Shown here: positions 54,366 to 64,000 of the stretch, piece after piece | Numbering within the stretch: position 1 is the first letter of the stretch | Layout: each line of letters opens with the position of its first letter | Assembly (NCBI GenBank): GCA_963580285.1 | Contig: OY757012.1 | Location: forward strand, 165,032,652-165,096,651 | DNA from: Lucinisca nassula | Taxonomy: Eukaryota > Mollusca > Bivalvia > Lucinida > Lucinidae | Direction of reading: 5' to 3' | DNA: 64,000 bases | Made by a program: the position numbers and the translations under genes | Notes under the pieces: model-generated | The model's database searches: none | What the model was told of the DNA's origin: nothing | The model's input: the letters and a program-made list of their open reading frames with translations, nothing else

Positions 54366-54545
54366 GTCTCGGGCCAATACAGCAGATCTCGGACCTGTAA
54401 CTGGGCAAATACGAAATTACTTCATTAATAACATAATAATACAACTTTATAAATTGTTCGTATTTCCTTCAAATCCCACATCATTCAAGATACAGCCCAT
54501 TTTAACATGTTAGAATTATCCCTTTCTTGTTAAAAGATAAAATGG
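54361..54545. repeat. Half-hairpin repeat related to 60520-60685 and 14880-14945
   Basis: CGGGCCAATACAGCAGATC, GGACCTGTAACTGGGCAAAT and CATTAATAACATAATAA resemble one arm of the palindrome at 60520-60685. CCCACATCATTCAAGATA and TTTTAACATGTTAG recur at 14889-14930. Confidence 0.55.
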
Positions 54546-54944
54546 CTAAAATATCATTATTCCAATAGCGCCAGTAGAAATATCTTTCTAACGACATTCA
54601 CTCTCCATTCTCACTCTGGGAAACCATGCTTTTGATTTCTAAGCTCAACGTTACCAATGGGTCAGCATCGGACTCAATTTCATAACTCGATGTCTATTCA
54701 GATGTGGCGTCTTGACGTTAAAATGGGGTTAACTAAGACAAATTTGGGAGAATGGTTACTTTATGGCATTACAGCTGACACTAGACCCCATGGTGAAATA
54801 ACAGCAGTGGTTTCACCATTGTATCCTGGTATTGCAAGAAAACCGCTTTACAATGACTAAAAATGTGAATCTGAAATGAACAAGATGTTCAAATGACAAA
54901 GAATTGGAAAGATCTCCTCCACTTTCATCATTGTTTGTTTGTTT

Positions 54945-55190
54945 GATCTCCGTCAACACTGTATAGGTCATTTTGGAGACCTTGCTTCCAATTTTGTGGG
55001 ACTTTTACCCGACATTGAGATAAAATGACATCTCTAGCCCTCCCGCCCAATGAAAACAATAGGGTTTATATGCATGGGCGGTCCAACTCGCTCCACTTTT
55101 CCTGTGCATGCTTAGAATCTCCAAGCGGTTTACCAGTACTCACGTGCTGACGGGGACGATAAACCTCAAATCAAACAATTAAACAAAGGG
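54945..55190 (-). mobile_element. SINE family A, copy 6, joined to an inverted tail
   Basis: 54945-55147 is a reverse SINE from tail (TTTGTTTGATC) to the ACTCACGTGCTG region; it then switches to a forward tail GACGGGGACGATAAACCTC and AAATCAAACAATTAAAC at 55146-55187. The head of the reverse copy is absent. Confidence 0.75.
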
Positions 55191-55760
55191 TTTGAAGCCG
55201 TTCCGCTTCATTTCGTCCACAGAAACTTTGCGAGTATGGACTCTAGCATTGGCATGTTACAGCACACCTATGATAACTTTTCCACGCGTTTTCTGTACTA
55301 TAGCGGCACGTTATTGGTCCAAACTATTAGCATAATAATCTCAATTAATAGTCTGGTCATGAGGTAAATACCCCATCAACAGAACCCCCTTAATTGCTAT
55401 CCCAAAACACAGTTGCCATGACCTTGCGAAATGAAGACTGAATCTTGAATTTCTTTGCACGCGATGAACCGTGACAAGTCCATTGTTAAATCTGCTGTTT
55501 AGTCTCCGGCTCATAGTGATTGATCCAAGTTTCGTCTTTCAAGAAAGTCTTCCGGATAGGAATCATATCTTTCCAAAAGTGACTCAGACATGTCACATGG
55601 ACACTCGGACAGCTCGTTCTGTTTACTAAGGCGTTTTGGCACCCTACGCACTGAAAGCTTCCCCATGCCTGACCGTTCATGTAAAATGGTAAAAACGCTA
55701 CCCTCAGAAATCTCGTACTTTTAAGCGATCTTGACTCCTACAAGGGACAAGTGAGCAATA
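55190..55760 (-). pseudogene. Second mariner transposase remnant, different lineage
   Basis: On - the frames give EISEGSVFTILHE (HTH/linker), KLSVRRVPKRLS, DETWINHYEPETKQQ (first catalytic aspartate), KKFKIQSSFRKVMATVFWDS, then DQTI and the start of an LLRQ-like block, with repeated stops and shifts. The ETWINHYEPETKQQ block is typical of mariner but differs from the copy at 38.2 kb (ETWVHFF), so they are separate lineages. The second and third catalytic regions and the TIRs are not recognised. Confidence 0.8.
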
Positions 55761-56239
55761 TCAATCACTTAAGGAGGGTCGCGCATAACTGACTCTGCCG
55801 TAATCAAGTTCGAATTTTTACCTCAAAATAACTTTAGTTAGTATTTTGTTTTTAAAGTGTTTTCTGAGGTTTTTGTAACATTTAATAACCATTACAGTGT
55901 GTTTTTTATTGTAAACTATTTTGCGACTTCATAGACTACTTTCCGGTCTAGTTCGCATGGCTGTAGTAAGCACATGAAAATTAAGTGATTAACAGACTAA
56001 CCCTGTATTTTTCCAGCTACTAATTTGTTTCCTCCGATTGCAGCCCATCATCTTTCCAAGGAAAATCTGAACGCTCTTTAACGCAAGACATTTACTTTAT
56101 TTTTCAATTGGTGTCAAAAATAAGCCTTGAAGAGTCTGTCACTGCACAAATTCCATGGCCATACTTTGTCAATTGATACAAACAAAACAATGACTCAATA
56201 GTGACGTTTACTTTAGTTTGCGTGACGTCATATAATTGA
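55761..56239. other. No recognised feature
   Basis: No convincing open frame, repeat or RNA gene seen; moderately AT-rich unique-looking sequence. Confidence 0.5.
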
Positions 56240-56264
56240 AAAAAAAAAAAAAAAAAAAAAAAAA
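56240..56264. repeat. Poly-A run
   Basis: About 25 consecutive A residues immediately upstream of a tRNA-type SINE head; probably the tail of another retroposon or part of the insertion target. Confidence 0.85.
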
Positions 56265-56270
56265 CAATAA

Positions 56271-56545
56271 GGAGCGTGATAGCTCAGTGGTAAGTGCACT
56301 TGACTCTGATGCTAGAGGTCCCGGGTTCGATCCCCGGCAGCGGCGATAAAAATTTCTGTGTCCGAACACGCTCTGGGACAGTGACATAATTTACAGGGAT
56401 GAATGTCATAAAGTGCACCGTTCTTCGGATAGGGACGTTAAATGGAGGTCCCCTATGCAGGGAGAACCATCCCCTGTATAGGTTTAAAATCCTTACACGA
56501 TTACTGTGTTGGTAGCCTATTCATCCTGCAAAACATGGAGTGTAT
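56271..56545 (+). mobile_element. tRNA-derived SINE (MetaSINE-like)
   Basis: tRNA-like head 56271-56344 with box A TAGCTCAGTGGTAAGTG and box B GGTTCGATCCC and a pairing T-arm CCGGG/CCCGG. The body contains TCCGAACACGCTCTGGGACA and GGATAGGGACGTTAAATGG, the kind of conserved core and tail block reported for molluscan SINE superfamilies. The acceptor stem is imperfect, so it is not read as a functional tRNA. Confidence 0.75.
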
Positions 56546-56594
56546 GCAATGTACACCTGCGGTAATGGTCAAATGTGACCTCCGTAGTATCAGT

Positions 56595-56880
56595 TTTGCT
56601 TGATTTGAAGTTTAACGTCCCCGTCAACACTGTAAAGGTCATTTTGGTGACGTTGCTTCCAATTATGTGGGACTTTTATCCGACATTGAGATGAAACGAC
56701 ATCTCAAGCCCTGTCGCCCAATAAGGTTTATAAGCATGGACGGTCCGACGTGCATTGCTGGGCAGGCTTAGATCCTCTAAGCCGTTTACCAGTACTCGTG
56801 TGCGGGTCGGTTTCAGCTCTGCTTGGAAGCATCATACAAACCATCTATTTCTTCAAGCCCCGATGGGCGGGGGCTATCGC
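56595..56880 (-). mobile_element. SINE family A, copy 7, with 9-bp target duplication
   Basis: Reverse copy from tail (TTGATTTGAAGTTTAACGTC) to head complement (CCCCGATGGGCGGGGGC). AGTATCAGT is duplicated at 56586-56594 and 56881-56889. Confidence 0.88.
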
Positions 56881-57102
56881 AGTATCAGTAGATAGATAGA
56901 TAGAAAAAAACACTGCCATATTTATCCACCTAGTTATTGGTATGAACTAAAAGAGCAGACACAACTGTAATGCCTGGCAGCGCACATTACTCTGTTAATA
57001 ATCAGTCGCAGTCTCAGTTTCAATTTCTTTTAACCCACCTCAGTGAACAAATAGCCACCAACATTTAAGATCTTAGACTCAACAGGTCCGTACGCACGGG
57101 GT

Positions 57103-57206
<104 letters not shown>

Positions 57207-57310
57207 CAAAATCGAGGCTCGAACTGTGGAATAGAGGAGGGAGAATTGCATCAGTGTGCTTCGTCGTCCCAAATACTTCTCATTGTTAGTCTGTACAGTA
57301 CATGATAGCC

Positions 57311-57385
57311 GTCCCCGCCGATCTAGGATTGAAGAAAAAGATTGTGCTGCATGATTTTTCCATGTAGAGCTGAAACGAACCGAAC
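57311..57385 (+). mobile_element. SINE family A head fragment
   Basis: GTCCCCGCCGATCTAGGATTG, TGCTGCATGATTTTTCCA and AGAGCTGAAACGAACC follow the family head; the body is lost. Confidence 0.6.
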
Positions 57386-57439
57386 AAAATTAAGAGTATC
57401 CAGATACTTTCTTTGAGTGATTCAACTATGATTACAAAG

Positions 57440-57715
57440 GACTCCAGAGCGGAACTCGCATGACGACGTAAAGCACAATAATGGAATGCATTTGACTGAG
57501 AAAAGCATCTTGAGGAACACCGATATTCATTTCGAATTCTTCAATGTAACCGACACAAACAAGGACACGTCTCCGCGCATTAGCAGACATCCAATGGACC
57601 AGTCGAACATTCCACTCCTCTACTTCAAATTTTCTCTGTGCCTCCTAAATGACTTTCCGAGACACTCAACCAAACGCCTTATCAAGGTCCACCAAAGCCA
57701 CTATGTGGGAATATA
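57440..57715 (-). pseudogene. Non-LTR reverse transcriptase fragment
   Basis: On - the frame reads VALVDLDKAFG, then a stop, VSRKVI, a stop, EAQRKFEVEEWNVRLV, SANARRRVLVCVGYIEEFE and GVPQDAFLSQM. This is RT motif A (F.DLEKAFD.VPR) through motif B (GV.QG..LSP) of a LINE-type RT, clearly different in sequence from the LINE at 4206-6911. Two in-frame stops and the lost glycine in motif B show decay. Its upstream side is cut by a PLE tail at 57716. Confidence 0.78.
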
Positions 57716-57850
57716 ACTGCCATTTTGGCTTTCCGCTAGTGATATTTCCATTACGGTCTAGTTATTTCATGTTCGTGGTTCTTTCCCTTTGGTGTGTCTG
57801 ATCGGAGGTGTTGGGTAATTGTATCGATTCCTGATCATTGCCTTCGTCGG
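57716..57850 (+). mobile_element. PLE 3' tail fragment
   Basis: GCCATTTTGGCTTTCCGCTA, TCATGTTCGTGGTTC, TTTCCCTTTGGTGTGTCTGA, GTATCGATTCCTGATCATTG match the tail of PLE copy C. Confidence 0.85.
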
Positions 57851-59578
57851 AAAGTAAATGGATAACTTATCGCACCTCCCTTTCACAGTTTGCATACACA
57901 GGCAATAGATAATTGAATAGCGTTTCCGCACAATATGGCATGAAAAAAAATAACTTTTAAAAATTATAGAGAAAAATTAACTAGTAGTTTTTTTTTCTAC
58001 TTTCCCTATAACGTTGCAGGAATTGAAACGGAAAAAAGGAAATTTTATATTCTTTTGCATCAGCATATGGTATTTTTTTATCAATTTCAACCCATTTCAT
58101 TAGGCGGGTGGGGTAATAAATTCGGTATCCGACAAAACATAGAAAGACAAAAAGGAAGAACCGACATAACATAAACGCGCCATAAGGCAGAAGCGACCAT
58201 TAATAGAAAGACAATTAATAGACCGACAAAAGAAAGAAAGTTATCTACCTTTTGTCGCACCTGATCAGTTTTGCAGCAAACAATCATTTGCCAGCCAGTC
58301 AGTGATTAGTTATTCTATATCCGCTTACTATCTCGCTTCAGTCAACTTACAGTTATCATGACTATTAAAGTACCTGTATTGTTTTTTTATTATTGTAGAG
58401 TACCTGTACTATGTGTTCACTTTTCAGTCTTTCCTTCTTTTTACATGAGTTATGTTTTTTGAAAACCGTTATTTACTGGTCATTTAGTTTTGAAAAATTG
58501 GTCGGAATAGTCGGCAATGGATTTTTTACAAACGCAAAAAGGAAATCCTAGGAAGGCTTTTTGTACAAACTTTTGCGGATCACGAATAAAAAAAAATGTA
58601 TATGCTATATATTAGCGTGTCAATAAAATTTTCTCTTTTTTTTTGTGTGTGTTTTTTTTTTCTACGATTTTTTTTCTACGTTTTTTCTATGTTTTTTCTA
58701 TGTTTTTCTATCTTATTTTTCTACGTTGTGTCGTTCTGTCTTTTCCAGTGTCGTGTCTATGTTATGTCCGGTCTATGTTTTGTCATGAACCCAATAAATT
58801 GGCAAAAAAGAAAGATAAAAATGTAAGATAATGTTTCCAAGGTAAATTAATAACATATATCGGACATTGTGTGAACGTCTGCGACAATGTTAATGGCTTC
58901 ATATCTTTTAAACATAAACAAATCGACAATATGGCAATATGATAACATGGATTTTTTTGCCAGAAAAATCAATTTTTCACACCATAAAACTTATAAACGA
59001 AATTGTGTTTCATTTAAAATGAAATACTTTGATACATATCACATTAAGGAAGCAAAAGTAGGTGCAATAATAATGGTATAATCGTTGTTCTTGTCATTTA
59101 AACAATATCTTAATGCTTTTTTAGCCATTTTTATTGGGGGTGGGGTAATGTGAAAATAAGAAAAATCTAAAGACGAAGAATGCATTATTTTATCAAATAT
59201 AGTGAAAATTGCATATCAAAACAGCAAAAAAATGCAAAAAAATTCATTTGTAAATAGGTGTTTCGACAAAAACCTGTGAAAGAGTTTGTCTTTTACAGCT
59301 AGGTACGCAAACATGACAATATCCTGCATTGTGTTTTTAAACCAAACTGGGAAATATTGTTTTAAACAATTGTTATCGACAATTTGTCAATGACTGGGGT
59401 ATTTATTGAAACATTCGATAATTTCGAAATCAGTACCCATCTATAAGGCTAAAAAGCTCGAAAAAAGCATAGTATGCCTATATTTTTATACCGGCAAATG
59501 AATGCAGAGATTTCAAGCTACAAAATACAAGCAAATAAAAAAAAAATCTAAAGACAAATGAATTACTCCCAACCCTCC
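57851..59578. other. AT-rich stretch without a recognised gene
   Basis: Contains a low-complexity tract with repeated TTTTTTCTATG near 58650-58735 and two loosely inverted segments (58127-58175 CGACAAAACATAGAAAGAC and 58735-58790 GTCTATGTTTTGTCATG). No convincing coding frame: the open frames here are built from T-rich sequence. Confidence 0.5.
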
Positions 59579-59783
59579 TTAAGGGTAATGGAAAAATCTT
59601 CAGAGGAGGCAATTTTTGTCTCCAGTATCAATAGGGATCAACTATTAAAGGAAAGAATTTAAGAGTAGATTCCTTTTTCAGTGGGACAGGGCTTATAGAA
59701 AAGCAAACAAGAAGTCCCGAAAGTTGTCTCCCTTTGAAAAATGGCGGGAAAATGTACTATGTGTTCCCATTCCCCTTAAAGTT
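59579..59783. mobile_element. MITE family F, copy 3 (reverse)
   Basis: Left TTAAGGGTAATGG (decayed) and right GTGTTCCCATTCCCCTTAAA; interior TTAAAGGAAAGAATT, AGTGGGACAGGGCTT and AAGTTGTCTCCCTTTGAAAA match copies 1 and 2 in reverse order. Confidence 0.8.
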
Positions 59784-59958
59784 TAGAAAATGATATTATA
59801 TTTAATCTGCTTTTAAACCTCATCAAACACTGTCATCGTTTTTTATTCTTCACTATCATGCGTTTAACCCTCACTATATTTTTTTTTACTTTTAATTCTC
59901 ACGCATGCATCCCTGCGCATAATACGCAGTAATGAGGGTGACGCAGTATCGATCGATC

Positions 59959-60084
<126 letters not shown>

Positions 60085-60109
60085 AGTCAGAATTCGGTAT
60101 TATAAATCA

Positions 60110-60457
60110 TTTTATCATATGAATAACGCCATGTAATATTTTCGATAATCCACTAGTGGATTAAATATGCAAATTAGCTAGATACGTCCCGTAACGTTAC
60201 ATGTACGACGTCCGTAACGACGTCGCGTTTACTAACGGTGGAAAATTGACATTTTTGTAAACAATCGTGAATAAAATGCGTTTTAAATGTCATATGATAA
60301 ATAGACTCTTGCATTCGTGCTCATGTATTATTGAATTTATTAAACGAGTTGAGGAAAAGGGATAAAATGCTCGACAAAGCCTCGCATTTTATCCCTTTTC
60401 CTCAACTCGTTTAATAAATTCAATAATACATGAACACTCATGTAAGATCCTCTATTT
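60110..60457. mobile_element. MITE family D, copy 2
   Basis: Collinear with 32450-32814, including the palindrome (60299-60457) with arms of about 75 bp around GCTCGACAAAGCC. Confidence 0.85.
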
Positions 60458-60519
60458 GTTGCCCTTGTTTGAGGGGACTACGACGATTTGTTCATCCAAG
60501 CAGAGGTAATATTGCCCAG

Positions 60520-60685
60520 GGCGAAGGCAATAATATAATGTTATTAATCAAGTAATTTCGTATTGACACAGGTACAGGTCCGAGGTCTGCTGCATTGGCC
60601 CGAGGCCAAAGGCCGAGGGCCAATGCAGCTGACCGAGGACCTGTAACTTGGTCAATGCGAAATTTCTTGATTAATGACAATTTTA
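60520..60685. repeat. Palindromic repeat, about 75-bp arms
   Basis: TTATTAATCAAGTAATTTCG, CAGGTCCGAGGTC, TGCATTGGCCCGAGG are mirrored by CCGAGGGCCAATGCA, GAGGACCTGTAAC and CGAAATTTCTTGATTAA. One arm resembles 54361-54430. Confidence 0.82.
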
Positions 60686-60888
60686 TTAATTGGTACAATA
60701 AAAAAAAAACATGATTATTGATTTTTTTGACCTCACTTGACCTCAGTTAATATTGGTTGACCTGGTGTTAATACAGATGACCTCCAACCAATACAGGATA
60801 GTCAATTAATAAATAAATAATATTTTCTTGTGCGCAGGCTCATATAGCCTTGTGTATAGAGAAGCATGGCAATAATTTTTCTAGGGGC

Positions 60889-61050
60889 CAGTTTCATCAA
60901 AGCATTTGCGACGTATTTTCGTCTTAAAAAAAGATCGTACGAAGTTCTTACCAAATGTTCGATATCTGCGATGTTCGCACATTTTGTCGTATTTCTGAGA
61001 TGAATATTTAGACATCGCACATAGAAATTTTCGTCTTAAACTTTGGACAT
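60889..61050. repeat. Fragment starting GGGGCCAGTTTCATCAAAGC
   Basis: Contains inverted-like pieces CGTATTTTCGTCTTAAAA and AATTTTCGTCTTAAAC in direct order with a central block of about 110 bp. It resembles dispersed MITE fragments but has no second copy here. Confidence 0.35.
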
Positions 61051-61174
61051 GTCACGGCCATAGCGGAAGAAGATAACGCGCAGCATAGGTTATAGAAACC
61101 TACGCTTATCTCTTGCGTAACGTAAGTAACATGCCATTTCGCTTACCTTCGCAGATAACGCCCATTACTTATAT

Positions 61175-61476
61175 GTTTTTTTATTTGAAGTTTAACGTCC
61201 CCGTCAACACTGTAAAGGTTATTTTGGAGACGTTACTTCCAATTTTGTATGACTTTTACCCGACATTGAGGTGAAATGACACCTCAAGCCCTACCGCCCG
61301 ATGAAACCAATAAGGTTTATAAGCATGGACGGGCCGACTCGCACCGCATTGCCTGGGTAGACCTAGATCGTCTAAGCGGTTTACCAGTACTCGTGTGTGG
61401 GTCGGTTTCAGCTCTGCGTGGAAGCATCATGCAGCCCAATCTATTTCTTCAAGCCCCGATGGGCGGGGGCTAACCT
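61175..61476 (-). mobile_element. SINE family A, copy 8, with 10-bp target duplication
   Basis: Reverse full-length copy. TTACTTATAT is duplicated at 61165-61174 and 61477-61486. The tail is on the left (TTATTTGAAGTTTAACGTCC) and the head complement on the right (CCCCGATGGGCGGGGGC). Confidence 0.88.
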
Positions 61477-61570
61477 TTACTTATATAAGCCCATGCAATG
61501 AAGATCCCTCGAAACTGACCCCTTCTGTATAATCTTTAGTTTTGGTTTGGGTTGGGGATTTCTTAGTTTT

Positions 61571-64000
61571 TTAGCTCACCTGTCACGTAGTGACAAGGTG
61601 AGCTTTTGGGATCACTTTTTGTCCGTCGTGCGTGAATGCGTGCGTGCGTCCGTCCGTAAACTTTTCTTGTGAACACACTAGAGACAACAGTTTTGGGCCA
61701 ATCATCATCAAACTTGGTCAGAATGATCATCATGACAATATCTCGGTCAAGTTCGAATATGGTTCATGTTGGGTCAAAAAGTAGGTCAGATGGTCAAATC
61801 AAAGAAAAACCTTGTGAACACTCTAGAGGCCATAGTTTTGGTCCGATCGTCATCAAACTTGCTCAGAGAAATCATCTTGACAATATCTCGGTCAGGTTTG
61901 AATATAGGTCATGTCGGGTCAAAAAGTAGGTCAGTAGGTCAAATCATAGAATAAACCTTGTGAACACTCTAGAGGCCACAGTTTTGATCCGATGGTCATC
62001 AAAATTGCTCAGAATGATCGTCTTGACAATATCTGGGTCAAGTTCGAATATGGGTCATGTCGGGTCACAAAGTATGTCAGTAGGTCAAATCATAGAAAAA
62101 CCTTGTGAATACGCTAGAGGCCACAGTTTTGGTCCGATAATTATCAAACTTGCTCAGAATGATTATCTTGACAATATCTCGGTCAAGTTCGAATATGGGT
62201 GTTGTCCGGTCAAAAAGTAGGTCAGTAGGTCAAATCATAGAAAAGTCTTCTGAACACACTTGATGCCACAGGTTTGGTCCAATCATAATCAAACTTGCTA
62301 TGAATGATCATCTTGATAATATCTTGGTCAATTTCGAATATTGGTCATGTCGGGTCACAAAGTAGGTCAGTAGGTCAAATCATAGAAAAACCTTGTGAAT
62401 ACACTAGAGGCCACAGTTTTGGTCCAATCATCATCAAACTTGCCCAGAATGATCATCTTGACAATGTCTCGGTCAAGTTCGAATATTGGTCATGTTGGGT
62501 CTAAAAGTAGGTCAGTAGGTCAAATCAGAGAAATACCTTGTGAACACACTAAGGGCCACAGTTTTTTGTCCGATCATCATCAAACTTGCTCAGAATGATC
62601 ATCTCGGTCAAGTTTGAATACGGGTCATGTCGGGTCAAAAAGTAGGTCAGTAGGTCAAATCATAGAAATACCTTGTGAACACTCTAGAGGCCACAGTTTT
62701 GGTCCCATCATCAACAAACTTACCCAGAATGATCATCAAGTTCGAATATGGGTACAATATGTCGGGTCAAAAAGTAGGTCAGTAGGTCAAATCATAGAAA
62801 ACCCCTCTGAACACACTAACAGTTTTGGTCCGATCATCATCAAACTTGACAATACCTCGGTTAATTTCGAATATGGGTCATGTCTGGTCAATAAGTTGGT
62901 CAGTAGGTCAGATTGTTGAAAAACCTTGTAAACACACTAAAGGCCCCAGTTTTGGTCTGATCATCATCAAACTTGCTCAGAATGATCATCTTGACAATAT
63001 CTGGGTCAAGTTTGAATATAGGTCATAAGTAGAAATCAAAAAGTAGATCAGAAGGTTATTTTGTCATAACTTTTGAACCGTTTGAGATAAAGCCTTCATA
63101 TTTGGCATGTAGGTTCCCTTTGACAACGGCTTCCCTCTCATATAAAGATTTGACTTGTGACCTTGACCTGTGACCTACTTTATCATAACTTTCGAACCAT
63201 ATGAGATAAAGCCTTCATATTTGGCATGCAAGTTCCTTATGACAAGGTTTTCTGAACCATTCAAAACTTTTGGCCCATGACCTTGACCTTTGACCTACTT
63301 TGTCATAACTTTTGAAGCATTTAAGATACAGCGACAAGGGCTTCCTATTCATACATAAAAATGATCTGTGACCTTTACCTTGACATTTGACATATTTTAT
63401 TATAACTTTTGAAGCATTTGAGATAGGGCCTTCATATTTGGCATATAGTTACCTTGTGACAAGGGCGTCCTATTCATACAAAAATGATTTGTGATTTTGA
63501 CCTTGACGTGTGACCTACGTTATCATAACTTTTGAACTATTTGAGATAGAGCCTTCATATTTGGCATGTATGTTCCTTGTTGCAACGACTTTCCAGATAT
63601 ACAAAAATTTTGACCTGTGACCTTGACCTTTGATCTTCTTTATCACAACTGTTGAACCGTTTAAGATAGAGCCTTCATATTTGGCATGTAGGTACCTTGT
63701 GACAAGGGCTTCCCACCCATGCAAAAGTTTTGACCTGTGACCGGTCATTGTCCATATTTGGTAAAAACCTTTTAAAATCTTCTTCTCAGGAACCGAGTGG
63801 CCGATGACCTTGAAACTTGGTATCCAGCATCGTGGACTTGGGGGGCCCTTCCAAGTTTTTTAAATTATGACCTTTGGTTGACCTTGACCTGCTTTACGGC
63901 AAGGTCAAATTTGGTTACTCAGACATTTGTATGGAAAAAAGGCACAACAGTGGATTTTTAATGCATGGTACATGTAGCTTGTGGCATCAGAAATGATATT
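61571..64000 (+). mobile_element. Minisatellite-cored HINE-like element h (runs off window)
   Basis: Head TTAGCTCACCTGTCAC with GTGACAAGGTGAGC, GATCAC and CGTCCGTCGTGCG leader, as in elements a and b. Two different unit types follow. From 61670 to 63050, about ten 145-bp units carry CTTGTGAACACACTAGAGGC, CATCATCAAACTTGCTCAG and AGTAGGTCAGTAGGTCAAAT; from 63060 to 63740, about six 118-bp units of the type in element f carry CATAACTTTTGAACCGTTTG and TGACCTTGACC.GTGACCT. After 63760 a third unit type begins. The 3' end is beyond the window. Confidence 0.65.

Noticed and set aside
56271..56344. Functional tRNA gene
   Set aside because: Box A and B and the T-arm are good, but the acceptor stem does not close and a SINE body with a GACGTTAAA block follows directly.
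57486..57716. + strand open frame of 76 codons as a gene
   Set aside because: It is the antisense shadow of the decayed reverse transcriptase read on the - strand.
58596..58831. Hydrophobic phenylalanine-rich frames that look like membrane segments
   Set aside because: They arise from T-rich low-complexity DNA (TTTTTTCTATG repeats), present in two overlapping frames.
62304..62919. Repeated frames with VGSKSRSVGQI-type motifs, resembling a repetitive protein
   Set aside because: They are translations of the 145-bp minisatellite unit of element h. Frames shift between units and have no start context or splice signals.

Overview
This window looks like invertebrate nuclear DNA, most likely from a bivalve mollusc, though I cannot name the species. 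The evidence is a claudin-type gene split by phase-1 introns, one of them about 26 kb, embedded in very dense transposable-element debris of kinds typical of bivalve genomes: SINEs, Penelope-like reverse transcriptases, mariner copies, palindromic MITEs and many minisatellite-cored elements. There is no bacterial gene organisation.

Host gene. One gene is convincingly supported. It is a four-transmembrane claudin/PMP22-family protein of 246 residues on the + strand, in three coding exons: 143-338, 26240-26395 and 28159-28547. Both introns have GT..AG ends and the reading frame joins in phase 1 at each. Intron 1 (339-26239) and intron 2 (26396-28158) consist largely of transposon remains, and a MITE begins about 25 bp after the stop codon. 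From 28548 to 64000 I see no further host gene.

Layout. 389-1357: duplicated spacer and MITE-B1. 1690-3915: LTR-retrotransposon remnants. 4206-6911: a 5'-truncated RNase H-bearing non-LTR retrotransposon (-). 7437-8345: degenerate tandem repeat. 8536-11105: two Penelope-like (PLE) copies. 12600-23110: a reverse-oriented minisatellite composite, interrupted by a SINE, another minisatellite element (15587-16830) and a 5.4-kb fold-back element (17270-22644). 23184-26239: MITEs and a PLE copy that was itself hit by a SINE and a MITE. 26240-28547: exons 2 and 3. 28572-33652: MITEs, a three-layer SINE nest, and a minisatellite element inside a PLE tail. 33661-54365: a telescoped stack of minisatellite-cored elements holding a mariner, a 262-bp minisatellite and a duplicated 2.5-kb element. 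54945-61476: SINEs, a second mariner remnant, a reverse-transcriptase fragment, microsatellites and MITEs. 61571-64000: another minisatellite element running off the window.

Central observation. At least six minisatellite-cored elements share one architecture despite different sequences: a T-run, a terminal motif that folds into a 5' hairpin, a core of roughly 115-195-bp tandem units, an inverted copy of the terminal motif, a short 3' palindrome, and an end in CTTGTTT or poly-T, with no target duplication. This fits non-autonomous Helentron/Helitron2-type (HINE-like) rolling-circle elements, an inference from structure alone. One is inserted in a six-T run of a mariner transposase gene, so its boundary can be read through the interrupted codons. 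Target-site duplications and broken reading frames give a relative order of insertion at several places.
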